Of a stretch of 64,000 nt of DNA, positions 17,967-26,053 are shown piece after piece. Every line of letters begins with the position of its first letter. Positions within the stretch are counted from its first letter, which is position 1. The position numbers were made by a program, and so were the translations under genes. The notes under the pieces were generated by a model that ran no database searches, was not told the origin of the DNA, and was given only the letters and a program-made list of their open reading frames with translations. This DNA comes from an uncultured Oscillospiraceae bacterium (GTDB lineage Bacteria; Bacillota; Clostridia; Oscillospirales; Ruminococcaceae): positions 1 to 64,000 of the forward strand of contig CAKSWY010000014.1 of assembly GCA_934513685.1 (NCBI GenBank). The letters run 5' to 3'.

Positions 17967-17995
17967 AGTATACGGGCTTTTCCATTGTGCGTCAA
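17967..17995 (-). promoter_or_regulatory. Sigma-A promoter of the RyR module
   Basis: Minus strand TTGACG (17990-17995), 17-bp spacer, TATACT (17967-17972), about 45 bp upstream of the membrane-protein start. Confidence 0.78.
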
Positions 17996-18023
17996 ATGGT
18001 AATACAACGTTCATCGTTTTGCC

Positions 18024-18052
18024 TTGCGGCCGCCATTTTCTTTCGATATAAT
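18024..18052 (+). promoter_or_regulatory. Sigma-A promoter of the CmpB-like gene
   Basis: TTGCGG (18024-18029), 17-bp spacer, TATAAT (18047-18052), 38 bp upstream of the start; divergent from the RyR-module promoter. Confidence 0.72.
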
Positions 18053-18090
18053 AGAAATATTATGACATTTTTACTGGCTCAGGAGGCAAT

Positions 18091-19389
18091 ATGCTCTTAT
18101 TCTATTCAAGCGTGTTCCTGTTCTTCTGCTTTTCCTTCAGCGGCTGGCTGTTGGAGACCGCCGCGGCCGCGGTGCGCACCCATCGCTATGTTGACCGTTC
18201 GGTGCTGTTTGGCCCGCTGTGCATCGTGTACGGCGTCGGCGGCCTGATGATGGTCCACCTGTTGGGGGAACTGCGCGGCAACTGGCTGTTTCTGTTTTTG
18301 GGCTGTGCCATTTACGCCACGGTGGTGGAATGGGTCGCCGGCCACCTGCTGGAAGCCATCACCCACACCCGTTGGTGGGATTATTCCAATCATCGGTGGA
18401 ATCTGGATGGCTATGTGAGCCTGTCCACCTCGCTGCTCTGGGGCCTGATGGGCCTTGCCGTTGTGCAATGGGGCACCCCGCTGCTGATGTTTGTATACCG
18501 GCTGGTGCCTTCTCTGGTGATGCACATCACGCTGTGGGTGCTGCTGGGCGTGCTGGCGGTGGACGCGCTGGGCACCATTCTCACACTGACCGGCATGGTG
18601 CACAAGCTGCCCCGCATTGAGGCGCTGGACAGCCGGCTGGCTGCCGTGGCCGTGCGCCTGGGCGAGTGGATTCTGCTGCGCACCGAGCGGCGCATCGTCA
18701 AGGCCCACCCCCAGGCCACGTTCTCCCACGTCAAGGCCCCGAAGAGTGAGACCTTCGCCGCCGGGTGCAGCTTTTACAAGCTGGTGCTGCTGTTTTTCAT
18801 CGGCTCGCTGCTGGGCGATCTGACCGAAACGTTGTTCTGCCGCGTCACGGCTGGTGTGTGGATGAGCCGTTCCAGCCTGGTGTGGGGCCCCTTCAGCATT
18901 GTGTGGGGCGGCGCTCTGGCGCTGGCCACCTGGATGCTGTACCGCTACAAGGACCGACCCGCCAGCTTTCTGTTCGCGGTGGGCACCTTTTTGGGCGGCG
19001 CCTATGAATACCTGTGCAGCGTGGCCAGCGAAAAGATATTCGGCACGGTGTTCTGGGATTACAGCCACCTCCCCTTCAACTTGGGCGGCCGCATCAACCT
19101 GCTGTACTGCTTTTTCTGGGGTTTTGCCGCGGTGGCCTGGTTCAAAGTGTGCTACCCCCATTTTTCTGCCTGGATCGAGTGCATTCCCAGCCGCATCGGT
19201 AAGCCCGTCACCTGGGTCGTTCTGGTGTTTATGGTCTGCAACATGGTCATGAGCGGCGGCGCGCTGCTGCGGTACAACACCCGCACCCTCGGTATGCCCG
19301 CCACTTCCGGCTGGGAAGTGTACATGGATACCCACTACGGCGATGACGTGATTGCCCGCATTTATCCCAACGCAATTCGGGTGGACTGA
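18091..19389 (+). CDS. Putative ABC-transporter permease-like membrane protein (CmpB family, two copies of the domain)
   Basis: 432-residue polytopic membrane protein. It contains two related halves, each of the PF06541 type: first LFFCFSFSGWLLETAAAAV with DRSVLFGPLCIVYGVGG and WWDYSNHRWNLDGYVSL; second FFIGSLLGDLTETLFC with SSLVWGPFSIVWGGALAL and FWDYSHLPFNLGGRINL. The function of the family is not established. It has its own promoter, a good SD (CAGGAGG) and a terminator, and sits between the RyR module and the glycan cluster without obvious ties to either. Confidence 0.82.
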   Translation: MLLFYSSVFLFFCFSFSGWLLETAAAAVRTHRYVDRSVLFGPLCIVYGVGGLMMVHLLGELRGNWLFLFLGCAIYATVVEWVAGHLLEAITHTRWWDYSNHRWNLDGYVSLSTSLLWGLMGLAVVQWGTPLLMFVYRLVPSLVMHITLWVLLGVLAVDALGTILTLTGMVHKLPRIEALDSRLAAVAVRLGEWILLRTERRIVKAHPQATFSHVKAPKSETFAAGCSFYKLVLLFFIGSLLGDLTETLFCRVTAGVWMSRSSLVWGPFSIVWGGALALATWMLYRYKDRPASFLFAVGTFLGGAYEYLCSVASEKIFGTVFWDYSHLPFNLGGRINLLYCFFWGFAAVAWFKVCYPHFSAWIECIPSRIGKPVTWVVLVFMVCNMVMSGGALLRYNTRTLGMPATSGWEVYMDTHYGDDVIARIYPNAIRVD

Positions 19390-19420
19390 GCGTTCCGCTC
19401 TTCTTCCTCTCCTGCACAGC

Positions 19421-19455
19421 AAAAAAGTCAGACACAGCCGTGTCTGACTTTTTCT
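19421..19455. terminator. Bidirectional terminator ending CmpB-like gene and glycan operon
   Basis: aaaaaagtcagacac / gtgtctgacttttt with a short agcc loop; usable in both directions between convergent genes. Confidence 0.9.
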
Positions 19456-19515
19456 TTTGCTTTCTTCTGCGTATGTCAGCCGTCCGGGCTTATTGCAGGC
19501 TTTTACCTTGCTGGT

Positions 19516-20058
19516 TCAGCCGTTGTTCACCACGGCACCAAAGCGTTTGCGGGCGGTTTCGGCCCACAGGCCCTTCTGCCGCAGGTAGTCCTCCGCAAAC
19601 GCGCGCACGGCGCCCTTGCCGCCGGAAGCGGGGGCCACATACTGTGCCCGCTCCAGCACGTCCCGGGCGGCATCCGCCGGGCAGGCCGCCAAGCCGCAGG
19701 CTTCCATCGCCGCCAGGTCGTTCAGGTCATCCCCGAAAAAGGCGGCCTCCGCCGGCGAAATGCCCAGCTCTTCGCAGAGGGCCCTCAGCGCCGCGGGCTT
19801 ATCGGCACAGCCCTGCACCACTCTGGCCACCGGCAGTTCGGCCATTCGGCGGGCCACGATCTCACTGGTTCGGCCGGTGATGACCGCCATCTGAACGCCC
19901 GCGGCCGCCAGCATCTGAATGCCCAGGCCATCCTTCACCGAGAACAGCTTGCACACCTCACCGGCCGGCCCCATGCAGATGCTGCCATCGGTAAGGGTTC
20001 CGTCCACATCCAGCACCAGCAGGCGGATGTTCGGCAGTTCCTTGGTTGTTTGCGTCAT
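19516..20058 (-). CDS. KdsC/YrbI-type HAD phosphatase (3-deoxy-ulosonate 8-phosphate phosphatase-like)
   Basis: 180-residue C0-type HAD phosphatase, the length and pattern of KdsC: nucleophile motif LVLDVDGTLTDG (Asp17, Asp19), ITGRTS motif II at 60, Lys in the ADKPAAL segment, and GDDLND (Asp110, Asp111, Asp114). KdsC removes phosphate from Kdo-8-P; homologues act on other ulosonic acid phosphates. The gene is last in the operon and its start overlaps the aldolase stop (ATGA). Co-occurrence with a KdsB-like cytidylyltransferase argues for an ulosonic-acid sugar pathway. Confidence 0.85.
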   Translation of the reverse strand: MTQTTKELPNIRLLVLDVDGTLTDGSICMGPAGEVCKLFSVKDGLGIQMLAAAGVQMAVITGRTSEIVARRMAELPVARVVQGCADKPAALRALCEELGISPAEAAFFGDDLNDLAAMEACGLAACPADAARDVLERAQYVAPASGGKGAVRAFAEDYLRQKGLWAETARKRFGAVVNNG

Positions 20059-21671
20059 TTCAATGCATCCTCAAATCGGCTGGGGGTCACGAACACCGGC
20101 AGCACACCCTTGCGGTGGGCCGCCAGGTCGGCCAGTGCCCCGGCAATGCCCTGGTTGATCTCGGCGGCCTGCTGGGCCTCAAAGCGGCGTTCCATGTCCT
20201 GGGTGGTAAAGTTCTTTTTGTCCACGTCGTAGCCGTCCAGGCCGGCCAGCCCCACAGCCGCCGGGCGGCAGCCGTCCAGCAGGGTCAGCAGCAGAAGGGC
20301 GGCGTTGTCGGCGTACTTAAAGCCGGGGCGCAGCAGCGGGGCGATGTTCACCACCCACTGGCCCTCCCCTTCGCTCTCGCACAGATTGGAGGTGAGCACC
20401 TTGTCCACCTGGGCAAAGCGGGGGTCGTGCTTCCAGTAATCGTACCGCTTGGGGTTGGAGAAGAAGCACAGATCCGGCAGCGGCTCGCCCTCGGCGGGCA
20501 GCTGGTTCACGGTAATGGTCAGGGCGTTGTGCGCCTGCTTCCAGGCCGCCACCTTGTCCGCATAGGTGCGGCTGGTGGGGCCGGGCATCACCAGCAGCAC
20601 ACTGCGGCCCTCCACCTTTTTGGCAAACACATTCCGGCTGGTGCTGTCATCGCCGGTGCTGGCCAGGCGGCTGGCGTACAGCTTATCCACCAGATCGTAA
20701 TCGTACCGCTTGCGCACATCGGCAGGCAGCTGCTCCAGCACAAAGCGCATATCCTTGGCCCGCACGCTGGGCTTGTCCGACAAGTAGGTGATGTTGTGCA
20801 CGTGGGCGCTGTAAATGCCCGCCAGGAAGTAGGGCACAGAATAGCCCCAGGTACAGCGGCTGCGCATACTGCCCATGTAGTTGTCCACTGCGTCCAGCAG
20901 CACATCCAGGTCGTAATGGGCGCCCCAATGGCTATTCAGATAGCTGGCCACCAGCTCGGTATTGGTATTGCCCGCGCCGCGGCCCATGCCGCACAGGGTG
21001 GCGTCAATGGTAATGTCCCGCACACCGTTGGCCAGGCGTGCAAACTCCTGGCTGAGGGCAAAACTCATCTGCAGGTTGTTGTGGCTGTGGAAGCCCATGC
21101 GCACACCGGGGGCCAGATGCTCGTTGATGAGCCGGAACACCCGGGGCAGGTCCTCGGGGTACATACTGCCGAAGGTATCCACGGTGGAGAAGGCGTAAGG
21201 CCCGATCTCGTTCACATCCGCGATCAGGTCCAGCAGCTCTTCGTCCGAATAGCCCAGAATGTCCACCGGCTGCACATAGAGCTTGTAGCCCTTGCGCTTG
21301 ATCTCACGGCAGAAGTCCAGCACGTCTTTGCGCTCTTTTTTAAAGAAGCAGGCCCGCACGCCGTCAATGCTGGTGCCGTCGTAAGGCTCCAGATTGGAGA
21401 TGTGGTAGCGGCTGTAGTCCGATAGGCAGACATAGCTCACGCCTTCCCGGCGCTGCCGGGGCAAGTAGGGGCGGATCTGGGCCGCGTTGTTGTAAATGGT
21501 GCTGCCGATGCGGTGGGGCTCATCCTTCAAAAAGCCCACCTCCACCACGTTCAGGCCCGCGTCGGTCATGCTGCGGGTAAAGCCCTTCACAAAGGTCTCC
21601 CCGAACATGGTGTCCACCAGATAGCCGCCGTCCCGCAGGGTGCAGTCCAGCAGTTGAATGCTCGTTTTCAT
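20055..21671 (-). CDS. DRE-TIM (HMGL-like) aldolase fused to an unknown Rossmann-like C-terminal domain
   Basis: 538 residues. The N-terminal ~300 form a pyruvate-dependent DRE-TIM barrel: LLDCTLRDGGY (Asp9, Arg13, Asp14) and GFHSHNNLQM (metal ligands His195, His197), closest in pattern to 4-hydroxy-2-oxovalerate aldolase. The remaining ~240 residues (SVLLVMPGPTSRTYADKV, CFFSNPKRYDYW, LLLLTLLDGCRPAAVGLAG) look like a separate alpha/beta domain I cannot name. Sitting between KdsB- and KdsC-like genes, it occupies the place of KdsA and could join pyruvate to a sugar aldehyde to make a 3-deoxy-2-ulosonic acid. That substrate is inferred. SD GGGAGG supports the start. Confidence 0.82.
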   Translation of the reverse strand: MKTSIQLLDCTLRDGGYLVDTMFGETFVKGFTRSMTDAGLNVVEVGFLKDEPHRIGSTIYNNAAQIRPYLPRQRREGVSYVCLSDYSRYHISNLEPYDGTSIDGVRACFFKKERKDVLDFCREIKRKGYKLYVQPVDILGYSDEELLDLIADVNEIGPYAFSTVDTFGSMYPEDLPRVFRLINEHLAPGVRMGFHSHNNLQMSFALSQEFARLANGVRDITIDATLCGMGRGAGNTNTELVASYLNSHWGAHYDLDVLLDAVDNYMGSMRSRCTWGYSVPYFLAGIYSAHVHNITYLSDKPSVRAKDMRFVLEQLPADVRKRYDYDLVDKLYASRLASTGDDSTSRNVFAKKVEGRSVLLVMPGPTSRTYADKVAAWKQAHNALTITVNQLPAEGEPLPDLCFFSNPKRYDYWKHDPRFAQVDKVLTSNLCESEGEGQWVVNIAPLLRPGFKYADNAALLLLTLLDGCRPAAVGLAGLDGYDVDKKNFTTQDMERRFEAQQAAEINQGIAGALADLAAHRKGVLPVFVTPSRFEDALK

Positions 21672-21800
21672 TGAAGGTTTCCTCCCTTCGGCGCAGTCGG
21701 CCCGGCAGGCAGAGGCCCTGCCGCCGGGCAGAATCGTAGTGATTGCAGGCAGCGGGGCCCGCGCCGTGCCCCACGCCGCCGTGTTTGCTTTGGTGCTGTT

Positions 21801-22550
21801 TCAGTCCTCGATCGTCTTATCCAGCCCAAGGCGGCGGATCTCCGCGATCACCTCGTCCAGATGGCGGGGGTAATCCACGCTGATGTTCTCATACTCGGTT
21901 TCGGCAAAGCGCATCTTGTAGCCGGCCTGCATGGCGCGCAGCGGCTCCACACACTCGGCCAGCTCCAGGCTGGACTGGGGCATTGCGCCAAACTTCAGCA
22001 GAAAATCCCGCTTGTAGGCGTAAATGCCCACATGCTTGTACACGTCCACCTTGTCCACGTCCTTCAGGCCGCTGGGAATGGGGTTGCGGGAGAAGTACAT
22101 GGCGTTGTTCAGATCGTCCGTGACCACCTTCACCGTGCTGTCGGCGGCAATCAGGTCCGGGTCCGTGATCTTCTTCTTCAGGCTGCCGAAGTAAACCTCC
22201 GGGTCGTCGAACAGGCGGATGACCTGGCGCACCATCTCCGGCTCCATCAGCGGCTCATCACCCTGAATGTTGATGAACAGGTCACCCTCCACCTTGGTGG
22301 CCACCTCGGCCACCCGGTCCGAACCGGTGGGGTGGTCGGGGCTGGTCATTACCACGGGAATGCCGTAGCCCTCGCAGGCGGCCTGAATTCGCTCGTCGTC
22401 GGTGGCCACATACACCGCGTCCAGCTGCTCCACCTTTTTGGCCTGGCGGTACACCCACCAGATCATGGGGCGGCCGCAGATGTCCGCCAGGGGCTTGCCG
22501 GGGAAGCGGGAAGAACGATAGCGTGCAGGAATGACACCAATGATTTTCAT
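21801..22550 (-). CDS. KdsB-like CMP-ulosonate cytidylyltransferase (CMP-Kdo synthetase family)
   Basis: Activates a 2-keto-3-deoxy sugar acid with CTP. 249 residues, the usual KdsB length (~250), opening with MKIIGVIPARYRSSRFPGKP (the nucleotide-binding loop), then VYVATDDERI, HPTGSDRVAE and FINIQGDEPLM, all KdsB landmarks. The start at 22550 has GAGGAG upstream; the frame remains open for another 92 codons without support. A true CMP-Kdo synthetase is unexpected in a Gram-positive without lipid A, so it likely serves a capsule-type glycan together with its neighbours. Confidence 0.9.
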   Translation of the reverse strand: MKIIGVIPARYRSSRFPGKPLADICGRPMIWWVYRQAKKVEQLDAVYVATDDERIQAACEGYGIPVVMTSPDHPTGSDRVAEVATKVEGDLFINIQGDEPLMEPEMVRQVIRLFDDPEVYFGSLKKKITDPDLIAADSTVKVVTDDLNNAMYFSRNPIPSGLKDVDKVDVYKHVGIYAYKRDFLLKFGAMPQSSLELAECVEPLRAMQAGYKMRFAETEYENISVDYPRHLDEVIAEIRRLGLDKTIED

Positions 22551-22719
22551 AATCGTGAACTCCTCTTGTTCGATACACTGTGAAACGCTGCCTGCCGAAG
22601 CGGCAATGGGTGCGGCGCAGGGCCGTCCACCAAATCGGGAACGAAACGCGGCCGTACAGCCGCCGTTTCCTGCCCTGAAATCGGTTTCAGGCTGCGGCAG
22701 CACCCCGCAAGACAGCCAA

Positions 22720-23697
22720 TCAGCCCTCTTGATAGGGCGCAATATAATCGTAATCCAGCGAAATTTTTTCGTCGGCGCACTGTAAATTGCGCACCGAAGC
22801 CGTGCACAGGCCCACGGCCCGGGCAAAGCGCACCTCGAAGCAGTAATCCAGCAGTTCCGAGGGCATAAACCGGTCCAGCACCACAGCGCCGGGCAGAAGC
22901 TGCTCGTAATCGGTGGTGTCTCGCGGGTGGGTCTTGACGTACAGCTGGTAGCCCTTGCAGTAGCGCTCCACCGTGTCGGTGATCAGCCGGTTCTGGGCGG
23001 CCTGGCTGGGCAGGTCGTGGTCCACATAAAAGCTGCGGGGCAGCAAAAGGCAGACCTGTTTGTCGGTTTTCGGCAGCTCCTGCCGGACGAACACCCGGCG
23101 CAGAACCGCCTTCTTCTCGGAAGAAAGCCCCCCCAGAATGGCAAACAGGTCAAAGGTGCGGGCCTTTTCGGGGTAATAGGCCACCCGGGCGGGGTCGGTC
23201 ATCTCCACGGCCTGCACGCCCCGGTAAGCACCCCAGTAAAGGTAGCCCTTCCCTTCCCGCTGCCGCCGGGCAAAATCCGGCGCGGCGGCCTGGCCGTCAA
23301 TGTACTGGTTGGGGTGGTCCAGATGGTTCCGGGTGTCCTCCCCCAGCACATAGCTGGCGCCGCAGTCCTGCAGCCAGCGGCCGAAGGGCGTCCAGTCGTT
23401 GTACACCACGATCTCATCGTAGTGGGCGGGGTTCACCTTCCAGCCGGTGCGGCGCACCCCCAGCCGCTGGCGCAGCCGGTACAGAAAGGCCCGGTCGTTC
23501 GCCGGGGCAGGCCAGGCGGAATCCGCCGGGCAGTACACCTGCTCAAACAGCCCGCTGGCCCGCAGCCGGTCCGCCAGGGCCAGCCGCCCGGGAATGCTGT
23601 CGGACAGGCCGATCTCTGCCCGGCAGCTCTCCTGCAGGCAGGCGGCCACGGCCTCCAGCACATGGTACTGGGTACCGCACAGAAACAGTTTGTTCAT
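22720..23697 (-). CDS. Sialyl/CMP-sugar-type glycosyltransferase (GT52/polysialyltransferase-like)
   Basis: 325 residues starting MNKLFLCGTQYHVLEAVAA, the typical N-terminal strand of GT52-like and related CMP-sugar transferases, with a central VYNDWTPFGRWL region and a C-terminal YVKTHPRDTTDY element matching the conserved HP motif of bacterial sialyltransferases. The donor is probably the CMP-activated ulosonic acid made by the adjacent genes. It lies 5 bp from the end of the Wzt gene. Assignment to a precise GT family needs a profile search. Confidence 0.68.
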   Translation of the reverse strand: MNKLFLCGTQYHVLEAVAACLQESCRAEIGLSDSIPGRLALADRLRASGLFEQVYCPADSAWPAPANDRAFLYRLRQRLGVRRTGWKVNPAHYDEIVVYNDWTPFGRWLQDCGASYVLGEDTRNHLDHPNQYIDGQAAAPDFARRQREGKGYLYWGAYRGVQAVEMTDPARVAYYPEKARTFDLFAILGGLSSEKKAVLRRVFVRQELPKTDKQVCLLLPRSFYVDHDLPSQAAQNRLITDTVERYCKGYQLYVKTHPRDTTDYEQLLPGAVVLDRFMPSELLDYCFEVRFARAVGLCTASVRNLQCADEKISLDYDYIAPYQEG

Positions 23698-23701
23698 TCG
23701 C

Positions 23702-24994
23702 TCACTCCGCCTCGCTCTCCAGCAGCTTGACCGGCGGGAAATGGATGCGGCCCCAGCCGGTGGGCCATTCCGGCATGGTCAGGTCGGTGCCCGTCACCTC
23801 AAAGTGGAACTCCACATTGGGCTTATCCAGGCAGATGGGGCTGGTGAGCGACTTTTCAAACACGTCCAGATAGAAGAAATACTGGCCTTCGCCCAACAGG
23901 CCCGGGTCAAAGCTGAACTGGGTACGATAGGTCTTGCCCGGCTCGGCGGCGCCCAGGTTCACCGGGTGGGTGATGCCCACGGCGCTGCCGTCCCGGTAAT
24001 GCAGGTTCATCTTCATGTTCACGCCGTCGAACCGCTCGTTCGCCTTCCAGGTGATCTGGATGACGATGGGCTCATTGTCCGCAAACACGCTGCTCTCCTT
24101 GCCCACAAAGCGCAGTTCTTCCACAAACAGGCGGTGGCCTGCGCTGGGCACCTGGCGGCCCACGTTTCGCAGGTCATAGTGGGTCACGTTCACGTCGGTG
24201 GTGTCCATGTAGATGGCAATGGCCGTCTCCACGTCGCCGTCGTAGATGAGCTTGCCCTTGTCCAGTACAATGCAGCGGGTGCACAGCTGGCGGATGGTGC
24301 TCATGTTGTGGCTCACGTACAGAACGGTGCGGCCCTCCTGCCCGGCCACATCGCTCATCTTGCCCAGGCATTTCTGCTGGAACTTCATGTCGCCCACCGC
24401 CAGAACCTCGTCCATCACCATGATTTCCGAGTCCAGATGGGCCGCCACAGCAAAGGCCAGCTTCACAAACATACCGCTGGAATAGCGCTTGACCGGAGTA
24501 TCAATGAACTCGCCGCACTCGGAGAACTCGATGATCTGGTCGATCTTCGCGTCCACCTCGGCCTTGGTCATGCCCAGAATCGCGCCGTTCATGTAGATGT
24601 TTTCCCGGCCGGTCATCTCGTTGTTGAAGCCGGTGCCCACCTCCAGCATACTGGCCACCCGGCCCTTCAGGCGAATCTCGCCCTCCGTGGGGGCCGTAAT
24701 GCGGCTGAGCACCTTCAGGAAGGTGCTCTTGCCGGCGCCGTTCCGGCCGATGATGCCCAGCGCCTCGCCCTGGTACACGGTCAGGTCAATGCCGTTCAGG
24801 GCCATAAACGTGGTGCCGAACAGCCGGGTGTCAGTTCCGATGACCAGGTTCGGATCTTCCTTGCCGCGCACTCTGGCCCACCAGCTCTGCAGGTCGGCAG
24901 TCAGGGTTCCGCCGCCGATCTGGCCCAGCTTGTATTTCTTTTTCAGTCCCGTCACCTGAATGACCGGAACGCGCTCTTCGCTCTGTCTTGCCAT
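23702..24994 (-). CDS. Wzt-type polysaccharide ABC transporter ATPase with C-terminal glycan-binding domain
   Basis: 430 residues. ATPase domain: Walker A GIIGRNGAGKST (83-91), signature RYSSGMFVKLAFAVA, Walker B IMVMDEVLAVGD, switch VSHNMS. After about 265 comes a Wzt-C-like beta-sandwich (FVEELRFVGKESSVF; TQFSFDPGLLGEGQYFFYLDVF; VEFHFEVTG). In O-antigen systems this domain recognises the modified non-reducing end of the finished polymer. Start at 24994 has GGAGG 8 bp upstream, better than the ATG overlapping the permease stop at 25009. Confidence 0.92.
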   Translation of the reverse strand: MARQSEERVPVIQVTGLKKKYKLGQIGGGTLTADLQSWWARVRGKEDPNLVIGTDTRLFGTTFMALNGIDLTVYQGEALGIIGRNGAGKSTFLKVLSRITAPTEGEIRLKGRVASMLEVGTGFNNEMTGRENIYMNGAILGMTKAEVDAKIDQIIEFSECGEFIDTPVKRYSSGMFVKLAFAVAAHLDSEIMVMDEVLAVGDMKFQQKCLGKMSDVAGQEGRTVLYVSHNMSTIRQLCTRCIVLDKGKLIYDGDVETAIAIYMDTTDVNVTHYDLRNVGRQVPSAGHRLFVEELRFVGKESSVFADNEPIVIQITWKANERFDGVNMKMNLHYRDGSAVGITHPVNLGAAEPGKTYRTQFSFDPGLLGEGQYFFYLDVFEKSLTSPICLDKPNVEFHFEVTGTDLTMPEWPTGWGRIHFPPVKLLESEAE

Positions 24995-25008
24995 GTTCCT
25001 GTCCTCCA

Positions 25009-25872
25009 TTACACGGTATCCATAAAGGTCTTTTCAATGCGGCTGAACAGAATCACGCCCACGGCCAACAGCACCAGGGTGCACACGGCGCTGTACACAA
25101 GCCCCCAGACGGAAATGGTGCCCGAGCCCAGCAGGGCCATGCGGGCCGCCTCCACCAGATGGGTCATGGGGTTCAGGCTGACCAGGACGGCCATGCGGGG
25201 GCTTTCGGCCAACTGGCTCATGGGGTACACCACGGGGGTGGCGTACATCCACAGCTGCACGCCGAAGCCGACGGCAATGGCCAGGTCGCGGTACTTGGTG
25301 GTCAGGCTGGACACAATGATGCCCACGCCCAAGCCCAGCATCAGCACCTCCAGCAGCAGCACTGGCAGGTACAGCAGCCAGATGGTAAAATGCACGCTGC
25401 CCGGGTCGGTCACCGCAAAGAACACCCAGAAGCACAGGAACATCACCAGCTGAATGGCAAAATTCAGCAGCGCGGTGAGCACCTGGCTGATGGGCACCGT
25501 CAGCCGGGGGAAATACACCTTGCCCATCACGCCGGCGTTGGCCACAAAGGTGTTGGCAGTGTTGTTGATGCAGTTTGCAAACAGGGTCCACACCGTGTTG
25601 CCCGCCATGTAAAAGAGGAAGCTGGGCACACCATCGGTGGGAATGTTGGCGATGCCGGTAAAGATCACGTTGAAGATGATGGTGGTGATCAGCGGGTTCA
25701 GCAGCACCCAGGCCGGGCCCAGGATGGTCTGCTTATACAGCACGGTGAAGTTGCGCTTCACAAACATCCAGATCAGGTCCCGGTACTGCCACAGCTCATG
25801 AAGGTCAATGTCAAACCAGCCGGTGCGCGGCCGGATGATCGTTGTCCACGATTCGTTTTGGTTGTTGGCCAT
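25009..25872 (-). CDS. Wzm-type polysaccharide ABC transporter permease
   Basis: 287-residue ABC-2 permease with six hydrophobic segments; YRDLIWMFVKRNFTVLYKQT and LGPAWVLLNPLITTIIFNVIF are the TagG/Wzm signature, followed by GKVYFPRLTVPISQVL. It pairs with the adjacent ATPase to export a lipid-linked polymer across the membrane. The start at 25872 (SD AAGGA) is preferred over 25899. It is the first gene of the second transcription unit, just after a terminator and a new promoter. Confidence 0.92.
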   Translation of the reverse strand: MANNQNESWTTIIRPRTGWFDIDLHELWQYRDLIWMFVKRNFTVLYKQTILGPAWVLLNPLITTIIFNVIFTGIANIPTDGVPSFLFYMAGNTVWTLFANCINNTANTFVANAGVMGKVYFPRLTVPISQVLTALLNFAIQLVMFLCFWVFFAVTDPGSVHFTIWLLYLPVLLLEVLMLGLGVGIIVSSLTTKYRDLAIAVGFGVQLWMYATPVVYPMSQLAESPRMAVLVSLNPMTHLVEAARMALLGSGTISVWGLVYSAVCTLVLLAVGVILFSRIEKTFMDTV

Positions 25873-25991
25873 TGTTTTCGTTTCCTTTTTATTTCTCATA
25901 AGTTCTTACAGTTACGCCGCAGTTCCCGGCCTGCTGAATGCTGTTCCCGACCGGTTTGCTCCGCCCATCAGCAAATGAGCAGATATAAAGG

Positions 25992-26000
25992 ATTATAGCA
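25992..26000 (-). promoter_or_regulatory. Extended -10 promoter of the exporter/ulosonate transcription unit
   Basis: Minus strand TGCTATAAT, an extended -10; the -35 region 17 bp upstream is only T-rich. It lies 120 bp before the Wzm start. Confidence 0.6.
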
Positions 26001-26015
26001 CACTTTATGACAAAA

Positions 26016-26042
26016 GAAAACAGCCCGGCACCCGCCAGGCTG
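26016..26042 (-). terminator. Internal terminator splitting the glycan cluster
   Basis: On the minus strand a GC-rich hairpin (cagcctggc ... gccgggctg) is followed by TTTTCTTTTG, directly after the GT2 gene stop. It separates the glycosyltransferase unit from the exporter unit. Confidence 0.75.
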
Positions 26043-26053
26043 CTTGTTCTGTT

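Noticed and set aside
15301..18051. A 916-codon open frame on the plus strand opposite the RyR-module genes
   Set aside because: It mirrors the real minus-strand genes, is rich in Arg/Gln/His/Pro with no domain pattern, and arises from the GC-rich third codon positions.
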